Positions 52,934 to 61,122 of a stretch of DNA of 64,000 nucleotides are shown piece after piece. Where the stretch lies: positions 1,351,856 through 1,415,855 of the forward strand of contig NZ_CH724131.1 of assembly GCF_000152725.1 (NCBI RefSeq). The letters run 5' to 3'. Numbering within the stretch: position 1 is the stretch's first letter; every line of letters begins with the position of its first letter. The translations under genes were made by a program, and so were the position numbers. This DNA is from Pseudooceanicola batsensis HTCC2597. GTDB lineage: Bacteria; Pseudomonadota; Alphaproteobacteria; Rhodobacterales; Rhodobacteraceae. The notes beneath the pieces are model-generated. The model was not told where the DNA came from. It searched no databases and saw only the letters and a program-made list of their open reading frames with translations.

Positions 52934-54130
52934 TCAGACAAGCACGTGGCCGCTTTCGATTAGAGCGGCAATATCGACATTATTGGTATTGTTCAAGATT
53001 ACCACGGGCTCAAAATCAAAACGTCCGCCTTGACCGTCACGGTCCACGGCAATGATTGAGGTCGAATCCATCTCCACAACATCGAATCCACTTCCGCCAG
53101 TCATTACATCGTTTCCGTAACCACCCCGAATAAACACATCTTTGGAAGAGTGGGATTGATTAAGAAAATCTGCATCGTTACTGCCGTGACGATATATTAC
53201 ATCCTCGAACTCGAACGCTGTCGTTGATGCACCTTCCTGCGCGTTACTAAGCCTGTTCAGATAGAAATCTTCGACGTGAACAATATCGTACCCACCTTTC
53301 TTTACTAATAACCTTGTATCTGTTCCGCCAGCAGCTTGCTCGAAAACTACATCCACATAATCCAAGTCTTGAAAATAGACTGTAGTAAGATCAAAAGATG
53401 CAATATCGTTGTTGACTTCAAGTTTTCCGTGCTCGTCTAGTACGGGACCGTTCCACTCAAGGATGATCGTGTCGTGGCCGCCACGTTTATGGAATTTATT
53501 AAAGTCTGTAACGCCGCCATCATAAATATAGGCCGTAAATGTATCATTGCCGGAACCGTCCAATAAACCCATATGGCCGGGGTACTCGTCGGGATCATTT
53601 GGTACAGTCGTGCTGCCGTCGTTCCAAGGTGTATAATCACGAAAATCATAACCAACTGCGTTCATTACGGAATTTACAACGGAACCACTATTTGGCCCTA
53701 AAAGATCATAATCAATATCGCGTTCGTAAAGCCCGTGTTGATTGGCCATTTGACTGCCAAGGGTCAGAGCGAAATCCCACATATCATTGAAGGCATTGGT
53801 CGCGGCCGCACCACTTAACAACAGCCGAAAATCCTGATCGGCGGGGGTTACCGTAGGATCGCCAAAACGATAGTCATAAGAATTTCTGGCATCGCCCCTT
53901 AACTCAATGATAATATTTGAACTTGTGACATCAGGATCACTGGAATATGCGGGAACTTTATAACTGCCTGAATAGTTTTCTTTTGGACCACCCCGAATGA
54001 TTTGTTGATCATCTTTTGTTCCCAAATCTCCATCAGTATCATAAAATAAATAGGTATGATCATATCCTGTATCCAATCCAAATATAGGATCAAGGACATC
54101 ATATCCTCCGATGTAAAGTTTAGCGCTCAA
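52934..54130 (-). CDS. RTX-like (calcium-binding repeat) protein
   Basis: A 398-residue acidic, low-GC protein, MSAKLYIGGYDVLDPIFGLD at its start. Aspartate/glycine-rich segments include DTDGDLGTKDDQQIIRGG, LLDGSGNDTFTAYIYDGG and FIRGGYGNDVMTGGSGFDVV; the last resembles RTX nonapeptide repeats of type I-secreted proteins. It lacks a signal peptide, as expected for type I export. It overlaps the preceding gene by 11 bases. No lipase, protease or other catalytic domain is recognised, so the function is unknown. GC content is far below that of neighbouring transfer genes. Confidence 0.6.
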   Translation of the reverse strand: MSAKLYIGGYDVLDPIFGLDTGYDHTYLFYDTDGDLGTKDDQQIIRGGPKENYSGSYKVPAYSSDPDVTSSNIIIELRGDARNSYDYRFGDPTVTPADQDFRLLLSGAAATNAFNDMWDFALTLGSQMANQHGLYERDIDYDLLGPNSGSVVNSVMNAVGYDFRDYTPWNDGSTTVPNDPDEYPGHMGLLDGSGNDTFTAYIYDGGVTDFNKFHKRGGHDTIILEWNGPVLDEHGKLEVNNDIASFDLTTVYFQDLDYVDVVFEQAAGGTDTRLLVKKGGYDIVHVEDFYLNRLSNAQEGASTTAFEFEDVIYRHGSNDADFLNQSHSSKDVFIRGGYGNDVMTGGSGFDVVEMDSTSIIAVDRDGQGGRFDFEPVVILNNTNNVDIAALIESGHVLV

Positions 54131-54551
54131 TGTTAAGTCCTTTTCTAGCGTTTTGATCTAATGTATTTCTTATTTCTATGAAATTTTGGTGAAACCCACT
54201 TGCGAGTAACTTATTACTTTCATTAAATATAAAAGACATGCGCGCGCCTCCTTTCATATCTTGCATATATTGAGGATAAAAGTATGTGCATTCATTTATC
54301 CAATCACTGCATCCATATTTTTCGACACCGCCAGCTTTCACTAAGACCCGCTCTACGAACGCTTTTGGTGTGCCGGGCGGAAAGAGTTTGCGAAACGCGT
54401 CTATCAATTCTTCATGTGTGCCATAATCTCTGAAACTGAATCTGTCCGAGTCGAACCGCGGATCGGCAGGATCGGTGATTTTGAAGAATGGCCCAACATA
54501 ACCGTAATAGCGTGCAGCGCCGAAGCTCGACGCGACGAGCAAAATAAGCAA
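54120..54551 (-). CDS. Membrane-anchored protein of unknown function
   Basis: A roughly 143-residue protein with an N-terminal hydrophobic segment (LLILLVASSFGAARYYGYVG), then a soluble part including GTHEELIDAFRKLFPPGTPK and two cysteines in KYGCSDWINECTYF. No ATG is available in frame; the start is probably TTG 54551, or a codon slightly upstream, since the frame stays open for 13 more codons with a more complete membrane segment. It is directly upstream of, and overlaps, the RTX-like gene. It could be a chaperone, an immunity protein or a secretion partner, but that is inference. Confidence 0.5.
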   Translation of the reverse strand: MLILLVASSFGAARYYGYVGPFFKITDPADPRFDSDRFSFRDYGTHEELIDAFRKLFPPGTPKAFVERVLVKAGGVEKYGCSDWINECTYFYPQYMQDMKGGARMSFIFNESNKLLASGFHQNFIEIRNTLDQNARKGLNIER

Positions 54552-54748
54552 ACTTAGAAGAATTGTCTTGGTTCTGATTGGCGTGTCCTTCTATTGGTGT
54601 ACTCGTCAAAAGAATTTCCATCGCGACGCCGTCGCTTGCTTCTTGATAGCTGTCCGCTTATCGCAGCATGAAACTTTCATTAAAGAATACTTCTATTATG
54701 AAATTAGTATGACTTTGATTTTATTAATTGTAAAGACACCGGATCTTG

Positions 54749-55045
54749 CTACTTTTTGCGATATTGAAGAAGCGATGATTTAATGCCGCCGATGAAAGTT
54801 TTCTCGCGTAGTAGAGCCAGCACCTTTTGAAATTGCTTCGCCCGAAGCGTGTTGCTTTCTGCGCGATCATACTCCGCGATACGGTGCTCATGCGCCGCGA
54901 GTGCGGTATCTCTATCCTCGCCCCGTTGCTGGATGGCTTCGAGAACGAGATAGGTAGAGGCCGCATTGAAGATGCGGCGGCGCAGCCAGTCATTGCGCAG
55001 GTTCAGGAAGCCTTGCCTGATCTCAGTGGCTTCATCCTCGTCCAT
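54749..55045 (-). CDS. Small helical protein of unknown function
   Basis: A 98-residue strongly helical charged protein beginning MDEDEATEIRQGFLNLRNDW. No domain is recognised. It follows the DsbA-like gene by 11 bases on the same strand and is probably the last gene of that operon. Confidence 0.55.
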   Translation of the reverse strand: MDEDEATEIRQGFLNLRNDWLRRRIFNAASTYLVLEAIQQRGEDRDTALAAHEHRIAEYDRAESNTLRAKQFQKVLALLREKTFIGGIKSSLLQYRKK

Positions 55046-55056
55046 GGCGCGGGCAC

Positions 55057-55791
55057 TTAGCCTGTCCCAAGAGCGTCCGACAGGGCCTCAAGGAACGAGG
55101 CCTTGTTGGCGAGATTCCACTCGATGCGCTCGCCGTTGAGGAAGATCGCAGGCACTTGCCCCGGCGGGTCGAGTTCAAGGCTCTGCGCCACGTATCCTTG
55201 CAGAACGCCCATGAGGTTGTCGCGCAGCTCGCCCTGCTGGAAGCAGGCGCGGACCTGATCATCATTCAGGGCGTAGGTGCTGCGAAGGTTATCAAGCACC
55301 TGCTGCATGCGCTCGGGCGAGAGGTAGGGCCACACCTCCCTGTCTTCGGCTGTATCCAGATTGAGATAGGCCACATAGATCGCCGCCCACGTTTGCAGCT
55401 CGGCATAGTCATCTTCGAAGTGGGAAGCACATCGGGACATTAGAGCGAAATTGATTGAGTGCCGCATAGCGGATTGCCGTGTGGCATCTCCTCCCTGTTC
55501 CTCGGTTGGCGCTTGCATCGCGGTCGGCACGGCACGGATGATGATGTACAGGCGTCCGTCCGAGAGCGGTTCTTCCAGCCCCGCCTGAGTCAGCTCGTAA
55601 GCGAAGGCGAGACAGGAGAAACATCCCGGGGAGAGATAAGCGACGAGCGTGTTCTCGGCACTCTCTTGCAGTCCGATCACTGTATCTATGGCAGGTTCAA
55701 CGGGCGGATACGGGAGCGTGCTTTGCGCGCTTGCTCCTGTGCCGATCAACAGAGCGCTGCTCAACAGCACAGAACGTAGTGTCCGTGTCAT
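55057..55791 (-). CDS. DsbA/DsbC-like thioredoxin-fold protein
   Basis: A 244-residue exported thiol-disulfide protein. A signal peptide (MTRTLRSVLLSSALLIGTGA, then SAQ) precedes a thioredoxin fold with the active-site CxxC seen as CFSC in VAYLSPGCFSCLAFAYELTQ. The cis-proline region lies in PPGQVPAIFLNGERIEW. It resembles the disulfide enzymes of conjugation systems (TrbB/TraF-like) that fold pilus or channel proteins in the periplasm. It overlaps the upstream membrane gene by 4 bases. Confidence 0.75.
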   Translation of the reverse strand: MTRTLRSVLLSSALLIGTGASAQSTLPYPPVEPAIDTVIGLQESAENTLVAYLSPGCFSCLAFAYELTQAGLEEPLSDGRLYIIIRAVPTAMQAPTEEQGGDATRQSAMRHSINFALMSRCASHFEDDYAELQTWAAIYVAYLNLDTAEDREVWPYLSPERMQQVLDNLRSTYALNDDQVRACFQQGELRDNLMGVLQGYVAQSLELDPPGQVPAIFLNGERIEWNLANKASFLEALSDALGTG

Positions 55792-56117
55792 CGGGAAGAC
55801 CTCCTGCGGCGGATGAGGAACGCAGCCAGTGCCCCTAGCAGAAGGGCCTGGATCAGAACGGGAATGAGGCTCCAGGTGCTGCCTCCCAGAAGCGTCCAGA
55901 GATGCGGGATCGGGAAACGCAGCAGCGCGAGCAGGAACGGCATGGGCGGGCCGTCCATCTGTAATACGGCCTCCGCGGAGAACCCGCGCTCTACCAGAGA
56001 GACGGCGGCGTCCTGATCGGCGGCAAGCGTGCCCAGATATCCCTGATACAGGGCGAAGTACGCCCCCGCATAGAGAAGCGCGACGCCAATACCGATGATC
56101 AGAGACGTGCGCGACAC
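55788..56117 (-). CDS. Two-helix membrane protein coupled to the DsbA-like gene
   Basis: A roughly 109-residue inner-membrane protein with hydrophobic helices at SLIIGIGVALLYAGAYFALY and LIPVLIQALLLGALAAFLIR and a periplasmic segment between them. GTG 56115-56117 is preferred because GAGGA lies 8 bases before it; a TTG at 56132 lies inside the 22-bp inverted repeat. It overlaps the DsbA-like gene (ATGA). No named family is recognised. Confidence 0.6.
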   Translation of the reverse strand: MSRTSLIIGIGVALLYAGAYFALYQGYLGTLAADQDAAVSLVERGFSAEAVLQMDGPPMPFLLALLRFPIPHLWTLLGGSTWSLIPVLIQALLLGALAAFLIRRRRSSR

Positions 56118-56128
56118 GGCATCATTCC

Positions 56129-56271
56129 TCAACTTTTATCCAGAAGTTGAGGTGATCGCTGAAGGCCCGAGTAACAGCGACTTCTTGCCTAGTTTTGAAG
56201 CTCGCCCGTACCTCTAAGAGGTTGACGCGGCGTTGAATACTCCCGTATGTCAACTTCTGGATATAAGTTGA
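56129..56271. repeat. 22-bp inverted repeat flanking the recombinase promoter
   Basis: Two 22-base sites, 56129-56150 and 56250-56271, are reverse complements with one mismatch. Each is itself partly palindromic, with TCAACTT at one end and AAGTTGA at the other and CTGGATA in the middle. They lie 99 bases apart between two divergent genes, just before the tyrosine recombinase. They could be recombinase core sites or operators. Confidence 0.6.
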
Positions 56272-56303
56272 CATGTCCGGCACGGGGGTGTTTGTGCTGG
56301 TCT

Positions 56304-56930
56304 ATGTCACTGGAAAGACTCCGCAATTCCAATCACCCGAAATCAGGCTCGACCACGAAGGTGGAGCCGATCCGTGATCTGGCGGCGATTGCAGAGATCA
56401 AGAAAAAACTATCAGGCCGTCCTCGTGACCTGTGCCTGTTCACGCTTGGCATCAACACGGCCTACCGCGCCAACGAACTGCTTTCGATCCGCGTCGGTCA
56501 GGTCGCCCATCTGCGCGCCGGAGACGTGCTGTCTCTCAAGCAGAGCAAGAACGGGCGCTACCGCACGATTACGCTGAACGGCGTTGCCGTCGAAGCCATC
56601 CAGACCTGGCTGGAGCATCATCCGAAGCCGGAAGAAAACGCGCCGCTCTTCTGGTCGCAGCGAACGCGCAAGAGCCTCAGCGTCTCACCCTTCATCAACA
56701 TGGTCAAAGGCTGGTGTGCGGAGGCAGGTCTGAAAGGAAACTACGGCTCCCATACCCTGCGCAAGACATGGGGCTATCATCAGCTACGCGGTAACACCAA
56801 GACACCGCCGCATCTGGTCCTGCCCCTGCTCATGGAAGCCTACGGACATGCGCGCCAGCAACAGACGCTGGAATATCTCTGCATCCAGTCCGATGAGGTC
56901 GCCAGCCTGTTCATGCAGGTGGAGCTTTAG
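56304..56930 (+). CDS. Short tyrosine recombinase / integrase
   Basis: A 208-residue phage-integrase-family protein made almost only of the catalytic domain. The active-site residues are visible: Arg in GINTAYRANELLSI, Lys in SKNGRYRTITL, His and Arg in GSHTLRKTWGY, His in EAYGHARQQ and the nucleophile Tyr in QQTLEYLCI. It lacks a full SAM-like core-binding domain. ATG 56304 (MSLERLRNSNHPK) was chosen; longer in-frame starts lie within the inverted-repeat region. It is not at the edge of the element, so it may be a resolvase or dimer-resolution enzyme rather than the element's integrase. Confidence 0.85.
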   Translation: MSLERLRNSNHPKSGSTTKVEPIRDLAAIAEIKKKLSGRPRDLCLFTLGINTAYRANELLSIRVGQVAHLRAGDVLSLKQSKNGRYRTITLNGVAVEAIQTWLEHHPKPEENAPLFWSQRTRKSLSVSPFINMVKGWCAEAGLKGNYGSHTLRKTWGYHQLRGNTKTPPHLVLPLLMEAYGHARQQQTLEYLCIQSDEVASLFMQVEL

Positions 56931-57003
56931 TATTCTTGCCTGATATCACTTCATGGTATGATCACTAGAAACAGGATTATCGGGAACCCCAAGGAAGATC
57001 AGA

Positions 57004-57705
57004 ATGGAAAAGATATCAGAAGCGAAAGCTGCGAGACTCTTGGAGGATGAGAATTATGTGTCCGACCTCCAGCTTTATCAGGAGAGTTTTGACAAAGCCA
57101 AAGATATACTAGAAGAAACCAATGGCTGGCCCGAGAGGAAGTTTACGCCCGAAGACTGGAAAGCCGTAGAGGACTTTCACGACTCTTTTCGCAATGCCGT
57201 CATTGCCCACATGGGGTCGCAGCACGAAACTTACTGGATCGATGTAAGGTATGACTCCCCTGTCATGGCGATGCGAGTGCGTCCTTTTGCGGTCTATAGG
57301 GTGCTCCCGACACTCCAATCCACCATCGGAAACATTCTGGTCATCATCCGCATGATTGGTATGACAACTGTGACTTTCTCTATCGAGGCCGCCATTGTCG
57401 GCCAGCAAGTCGGAGAGGTCATTAAAAAGATCGTTGACGGATACGTGGCGATTGAAGACCCGAACGAGCGAAAGATATTTGAAGCAATACTGAAATTGCG
57501 TTCAGAACTTGTCGTTGTAAATTATGACGCGCTTCACAGCGAAGATTACAAGAATGCTTACGGCAAAATCGATCCGAACGCTGATCGTATCACCGAACAT
57601 GTAGCTGAAAATCTGTCTGCAACTGACGCCAAAGCGGCTCTAGATAGCCTTTTAAATAAGGGCGTCGTGAAAAAATCAAAACATGGATACAGGTTTGTCT
57701 TCTAG
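57004..57705 (+). CDS. Protein of unknown function with possible winged-helix end
   Basis: A 233-residue soluble protein with AAGGAAGATCAG as ribosome-binding region. The N-terminal half is helical (RLLEDENYVSDLQLYQESFD), the middle holds a moderately hydrophobic stretch (IGNILVIIRMIGMTTVTFSI), and the last 35 residues (ATDAKAALDSLLNKGVVKKS) look like a winged-helix. I do not recognise the family. It is a single gene of low GC content beside the recombinase. Confidence 0.6.
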   Translation: MEKISEAKAARLLEDENYVSDLQLYQESFDKAKDILEETNGWPERKFTPEDWKAVEDFHDSFRNAVIAHMGSQHETYWIDVRYDSPVMAMRVRPFAVYRVLPTLQSTIGNILVIIRMIGMTTVTFSIEAAIVGQQVGEVIKKIVDGYVAIEDPNERKIFEAILKLRSELVVVNYDALHSEDYKNAYGKIDPNADRITEHVAENLSATDAKAALDSLLNKGVVKKSKHGYRFVF

Positions 57706-57801
57706 TTTTTGGCATAGGCGCATATGCTTGATAGGCCAATACCGTATCGGAACTAAGAAGTTCGGTACTTAGTGCTGATTGTCTTTCCCCTGAGATTCTC
57801 T

Positions 57802-58380
57802 CTAATTTAGGTTAATCTCAAGTTGGGCGCCACAAGTGCTACCTTGACCTTGAAGGTATAAGCGCTGGTTCTCGTCGTAAAAATTCTTGTAGCTAGGCAC
57901 GACGTTGGCATCCACAAGAATGTGCGAACAATCCTTCTCGGCGTCGCGCTGGACACATGCCATAAATTGTTGCTTAGCGCTTGTGTCGGGAAGAAAGCGT
58001 TCGATCAAGTCAATCGGCGGATAGCGTTTGTTTTTGATTTTTCCCGGCTTTGAGTGGACAGCCATAATGATTGCAAATCGCAGCCTCGTTACGCTGCTTT
58101 CACCATTATGAATGGACGGGATCAATGCTTGCTCGATGGGATTATCCGGCAGTAGATGGTTATATATGGCCCGTCTCGCCTTGTATTTGTACGCAGTATC
58201 CCAATTTGCGAAGCCGCGGAAAGAACCCCATAACTTATAGCAGTCACCCCTTTCTTTCAATATTTCTGTTTCCCTGACAGTTGAATGCCACGCTTTCTCA
58301 AGATCTACTTTCTGGTCCGCGTACGAGTATACAGGCAAAAAAATAATAGCGATTGCCAAGTATTTGATCCACTTACTCAT
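57802..58380 (-). CDS. Exported protein of unknown function
   Basis: A 192-residue A/T-rich gene product with a signal peptide or anchor (SKWIKYLAIAIIFLPVYSYA). Four cysteines in the mature part (GDCYKLWG, FMACVQRD, KDCSHILV, STCGAQLE) suggest disulfides. It starts at ATG 58378-58380, inside the end of the upstream gene (8-base overlap), so translation is coupled. No domain is recognised. It is the last gene of the AT-rich accessory operon. Confidence 0.6.
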   Translation of the reverse strand: MSKWIKYLAIAIIFLPVYSYADQKVDLEKAWHSTVRETEILKERGDCYKLWGSFRGFANWDTAYKYKARRAIYNHLLPDNPIEQALIPSIHNGESSVTRLRFAIIMAVHSKPGKIKNKRYPPIDLIERFLPDTSAKQQFMACVQRDAEKDCSHILVDANVVPSYKNFYDENQRLYLQGQGSTCGAQLEINLN

Positions 58381-58989
58381 GCGGCAAACTTTCTTCTTTG
58401 CGCTCAGCTGATTCTTTGACAAGCCTCGCGTGCCCTTTATGGAATCTAATAACTTTATCAACACTATTCTTGTCTGCTAGACGCAACATCATATAAGAGC
58501 CGGAGGGGTTGCTAACTTCTATCTTTACAAATGCTGCTTTGTCGCGGCGCAAACATATCGGGTACTTTTCTGAACGGTCTTTCTGAAAAATAGCTGAAGA
58601 CCCAAAAATCTCTCCATTCCCGATCTCCATTATCTCGACAGTGCTTGGTTCGGTCAGGAACATAAGCAACCAAGACCATTCCGATGATCTCGCATTTCCA
58701 TTCGGAAGATTGAACTCATAATTTTTTGGTCGTTTGAAGATAGCGGACAGTGGAACGGAGTTGTCCAGTGAACCGGACTCCTTGAGGCAAACATAATTCC
58801 ATGCGCCAGGATGCAACGATGAGACCAACGCGGATTGGTCAGGTGCGCTCAAGTGCCGCTTGACGTGCTCGATGAAATGGCTCCCTGCCTCTTCGGCGGG
58901 TGTGCGGTGGAATATGCCAACTGCAACTATGAGAGCTATAACTGCAAAAAAAGAACTGTTGTGTATTTTAATACCTTCACGAAAACCAT
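58373..58989 (-). CDS. Membrane-anchored protein, frame interrupted at a T7 tract
   Basis: The clear coding part runs from about 58945 to the stop at 58373 and ends KESAERKEESLPHE. It has no usable start in its own frame except a TTG at 58852. The ATG at 58987-58989 opens a frame that reads MVFVKVLKYTTVLF up to seven T (58946-58952 on the plus strand as A7); shifting by one there continues FAVIALIVAVGIFHRTPAEE, an ideal membrane anchor, and joins the main frame. So the gene is either slippage-dependent, phase-variable, mutated, or carries a homopolymer sequencing error. The mature domain (SGSYMMLRLADKNSVDKVIR) is not recognised. Confidence 0.6.
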
Positions 58990-59004
58990 CTAAACCATTG
59001 ATCT

Positions 59005-59394
59005 CTATTCCAGATAGAACTCGCTTGGCTCATTATCTGTATAATCCAGCCGAGAAGGATCAGGTTTAAGATCGTCATACATGGTATCGAACAGAATTTG
59101 CTTACCGCGCTCATTGTTGAACGCCTGCGCATGATCCATTGCAACACGCTCATTGGCATCCGTGATCCATGGATCGAAGCCCTCCTGTTGTGCGGCAGCA
59201 GCCAGAAAATCGTTGCTGTGTTTGGCAGCGGCAATATGAACGGGAGTCATGTCTAACTGCTTGCGGTGCGGGGTTGAAAGGGACTGACCTGCGGCAAGTG
59301 CGGCAAGCATTTCTGCGACATCATTCGTCTCGGCAGCGTGAAAAATATCAGGGTCTTTGTCTTGTGGGTTCAATTTCTTATCCGTATTACTCAT
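59005..59394 (-). CDS. Ankyrin-repeat-like protein
   Basis: A 129-residue soluble protein with ankyrin-type repeats: DPDIFHAAETNDVAEMLAAL, then MTPVHIAAAKHSNDFLAAAA and MDHAQAFNNERGKQILFDTM. Ankyrin proteins bind other proteins; in toxin clusters short ones often act as immunity or adaptor proteins, which is only a possibility here. It shares one base with the stop of the upstream gene (TAATG), a translational coupling arrangement. Confidence 0.75.
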   Translation of the reverse strand: MSNTDKKLNPQDKDPDIFHAAETNDVAEMLAALAAGQSLSTPHRKQLDMTPVHIAAAKHSNDFLAAAAQQEGFDPWITDANERVAMDHAQAFNNERGKQILFDTMYDDLKPDPSRLDYTDNEPSEFYLE

Positions 59395-60227
59395 TAAAAT
59401 AAGTATCCTTTATAACACTGTTGAAATATTTCTTCAAAATTTTCGCTGTATTTCTGCTCATTAAGAAGAGCGAGTTTTGGCGCTGATTTTTGAAGTCCGT
59501 GCTGATCTGTTTCGTGAAATCTTTGATCTGCAGAATCCAGAGTTGTTGCAGGTGAAAGAATGCTTGTTGGCTGAAGTATGTTTATATTGACGAAAGCATG
59601 CTCCGTCATGGCACTCAGAAAACCATACTCCATCTTTCCGTCCGCACAGCCATTGACCAGTGAGCCTTTCATCTGCGGGCGGAACAGCTTAACCCGGCAC
59701 ATCCAGCTATCCGAGTTCATACCTTTCCATATAGGTTCGGCATCTCCGCTGTCTTCCGGAACCGGAAAGATGTAGCCCTCGTAAAATAGTAGGTCATTGT
59801 GATCTGGTTGTAGTGTTCTGGTAAAAATATTGGCCTTACAGTAAGCCAAGGTAACCTTGATCACGCCTCCTACGGCAAAATCAATCCGCATAATAATGTG
59901 TTTGTAAAATGAGTCTCCGAGCGGCTGGGTGTAGAGGAAGCGGCCTGATACCTCCAGTAGGTATTCCATCATTCCTTCCTTGATCCGTCTGCGCTGATAG
60001 ACATCGCTAAATGATAGCGCGCTCTGCTGATCGTGGATGGCTTTGGCTTCTTCGAAGACCTCCTCATATTCAGGCGTAATCGAGATTTTTCTGACGAAGC
60101 GGTCAACAAAGCGAAACGCGCTATCCGGGATATTTCCGTGCCGTGCCCAGTCTTCCAAATGATTGCGCGTGAGGGCGTTGTCGCGGGCAGCGAGCTTGCG
60201 GCCTGATGAGTCGTCGAAGTCCTGCAT
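59394..60227 (-). CDS. Protein of unknown function, first large gene of the accessory operon
   Basis: A 277-residue soluble protein, starting MQDFDDSSGRKLAARDNALT and ending EEIFQQCYKGYLF. A beta-rich central region (YKHIIMRIDFAVGGVIKVTL, then MCRVKLFRPQMKGSLVNGC) follows a helical N-terminus. No signal peptide or known domain is seen. It is coupled to the ankyrin gene by a 1-base overlap and follows a 63-residue gene by 9 bases. Possibly an effector-type protein, but this is speculative. Confidence 0.6.
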   Translation of the reverse strand: MQDFDDSSGRKLAARDNALTRNHLEDWARHGNIPDSAFRFVDRFVRKISITPEYEEVFEEAKAIHDQQSALSFSDVYQRRRIKEGMMEYLLEVSGRFLYTQPLGDSFYKHIIMRIDFAVGGVIKVTLAYCKANIFTRTLQPDHNDLLFYEGYIFPVPEDSGDAEPIWKGMNSDSWMCRVKLFRPQMKGSLVNGCADGKMEYGFLSAMTEHAFVNINILQPTSILSPATTLDSADQRFHETDQHGLQKSAPKLALLNEQKYSENFEEIFQQCYKGYLF

Positions 60228-60236
60228 GATGGCGTC

Positions 60237-60428
60237 TCAAACCGCCATCCAGCCAAACTTAGCGCGACCGAGCCTCTTCTTCTCGACGTCTTTGTAGATT
60301 TTCATTATGTCGAGACAGGCTCCTTTCCATGCGGGCGCATAGCCGCGAAATGGTAGCGTCTTTGCAGGCTTTGATTTGTGGTGTTTTTCCACAAATGCCG
60401 CAAACGAGATGGTGTTTCCTGAAGCCAT
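60237..60428 (-). CDS. Small basic protein of unknown function
   Basis: A 63-residue Lys-rich protein beginning MASGNTISFAAFVEKHHKSK and ending RLGRAKFGWMAV. It lies directly upstream of the 277-residue gene on the same strand. No domain is recognised; it is short, so its reality rests on spacing and composition. Confidence 0.45.
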   Translation of the reverse strand: MASGNTISFAAFVEKHHKSKPAKTLPFRGYAPAWKGACLDIMKIYKDVEKKRLGRAKFGWMAV

Positions 60429-60475
60429 GCCCCGTTTCTAACCTCACGGGGCGGAGCAACCAAGAGGAGAACCCC

Positions 60476-60610
60476 ATGTCCAAGACATCGACCTTCAATG
60501 CGGGAATGAAGATGGCGCAGAGCGGCAAGCCGATGCCCGGCACCAGCGGCCTGAGCTACCGGAGCCGCCAGGACTTCACGAGCGGCTACAAGTTTGGCGC
60601 GGGCAAGTGA
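60476..60610 (+). CDS. 44-residue protein of unknown function
   Basis: A short Ser/Gly-rich protein beginning MSKTSTFNAGMKMAQSGKPM and ending GYKFGAGK. A good AAGAGGAGAA ribosome-binding site precedes the ATG, which supports expression. Its stop overlaps the start of the next short gene (TGATG). Confidence 0.5.
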   Translation: MSKTSTFNAGMKMAQSGKPMPGTSGLSYRSRQDFTSGYKFGAGK

Positions 60611-60732
60611 TGTCGGCCTATCGCCGCACCCTGTGTCCGCTGTGCCTGCCGGACAAACGCGGGCGCTGCATCTGTCGGCCTCATATCGGGGTTGATCGTC
60701 GGGCACGAGGCCGCAAGGCAGCTCACACCTAA
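60610..60732 (+). CDS. 40-residue cysteine-rich basic peptide
   Basis: A short gene encoding MSAYRRTLCPLCLPDKRGRC followed by ICRPHIGVDRRARGRKAAHT. Cysteines at 9, 12, 20 and 22 with a following His resemble a small zinc-binding knuckle, and the tail is strongly basic. It starts in the stop codon of the previous gene, indicating coupled translation. Confidence 0.45.
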   Translation: MSAYRRTLCPLCLPDKRGRCICRPHIGVDRRARGRKAAHT

Positions 60733-60828
60733 CCACTCAAGCTGATCTCAGCTTCTCAGTCGGTCCTGCGTCCTCCCGCAGGGCGTGGGTCCGGCTTGTC
60801 TTGTCTCATCTTATCAGGAGGACGGCCT

Positions 60829-61122
60829 ATGCCGGGTCCGAATAAACCAACCCCTTTCATGGGATCGCTTGGCAGCATCACTTGGGTGGTCGCTGTTCTG
60901 ATCACCTTCGCCACCCTGCCTACAGCCTATGGCATGAGCTTTGATTGGGTGCTCAGCATCGCGAGCATCTACTCTTCATCGACGGGCTTTACGAGCGCGA
61001 TCATTCTGATCTGGCTCGCTCTACTGGCGGTGCTGATCTACAGCGCCGTGCGCGGAGCGCTCTCCGCAGCGCTCTCGGCCCTTGGCCTGTTCATCATTCT
61101 GCGCCTCTCCGGGCGCGAGTAG
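60829..61122 (+). CDS. Membrane protein directly upstream of the coupling protein
   Basis: A 97-residue inner-membrane protein with two or three hydrophobic helices: SITWVVAVLITFATLPTAYG, AIILIWLALLAVLIYSAVRG and LSAALSALGLFIILRL. AGGAGG 7 bases before the ATG is an excellent ribosome-binding site. Its stop codon is immediately followed by the ATG of the coupling protein gene. Since that protein lacks membrane helices, this one may supply its anchor. A hairpin CCTGCG/CGCAGG lies in the 60733-60828 leader. Confidence 0.65.
   Translation: MPGPNKPTPFMGSLGSITWVVAVLITFATLPTAYGMSFDWVLSIASIYSSSTGFTSAIILIWLALLAVLIYSAVRGALSAALSALGLFIILRLSGRE

Noticed and set aside
56304..56930. Recombinase as the integrase that marks the end of the element
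   Set aside because: It lies in the middle of element genes, lacks a core-binding domain and has no tRNA or direct repeat beside it.
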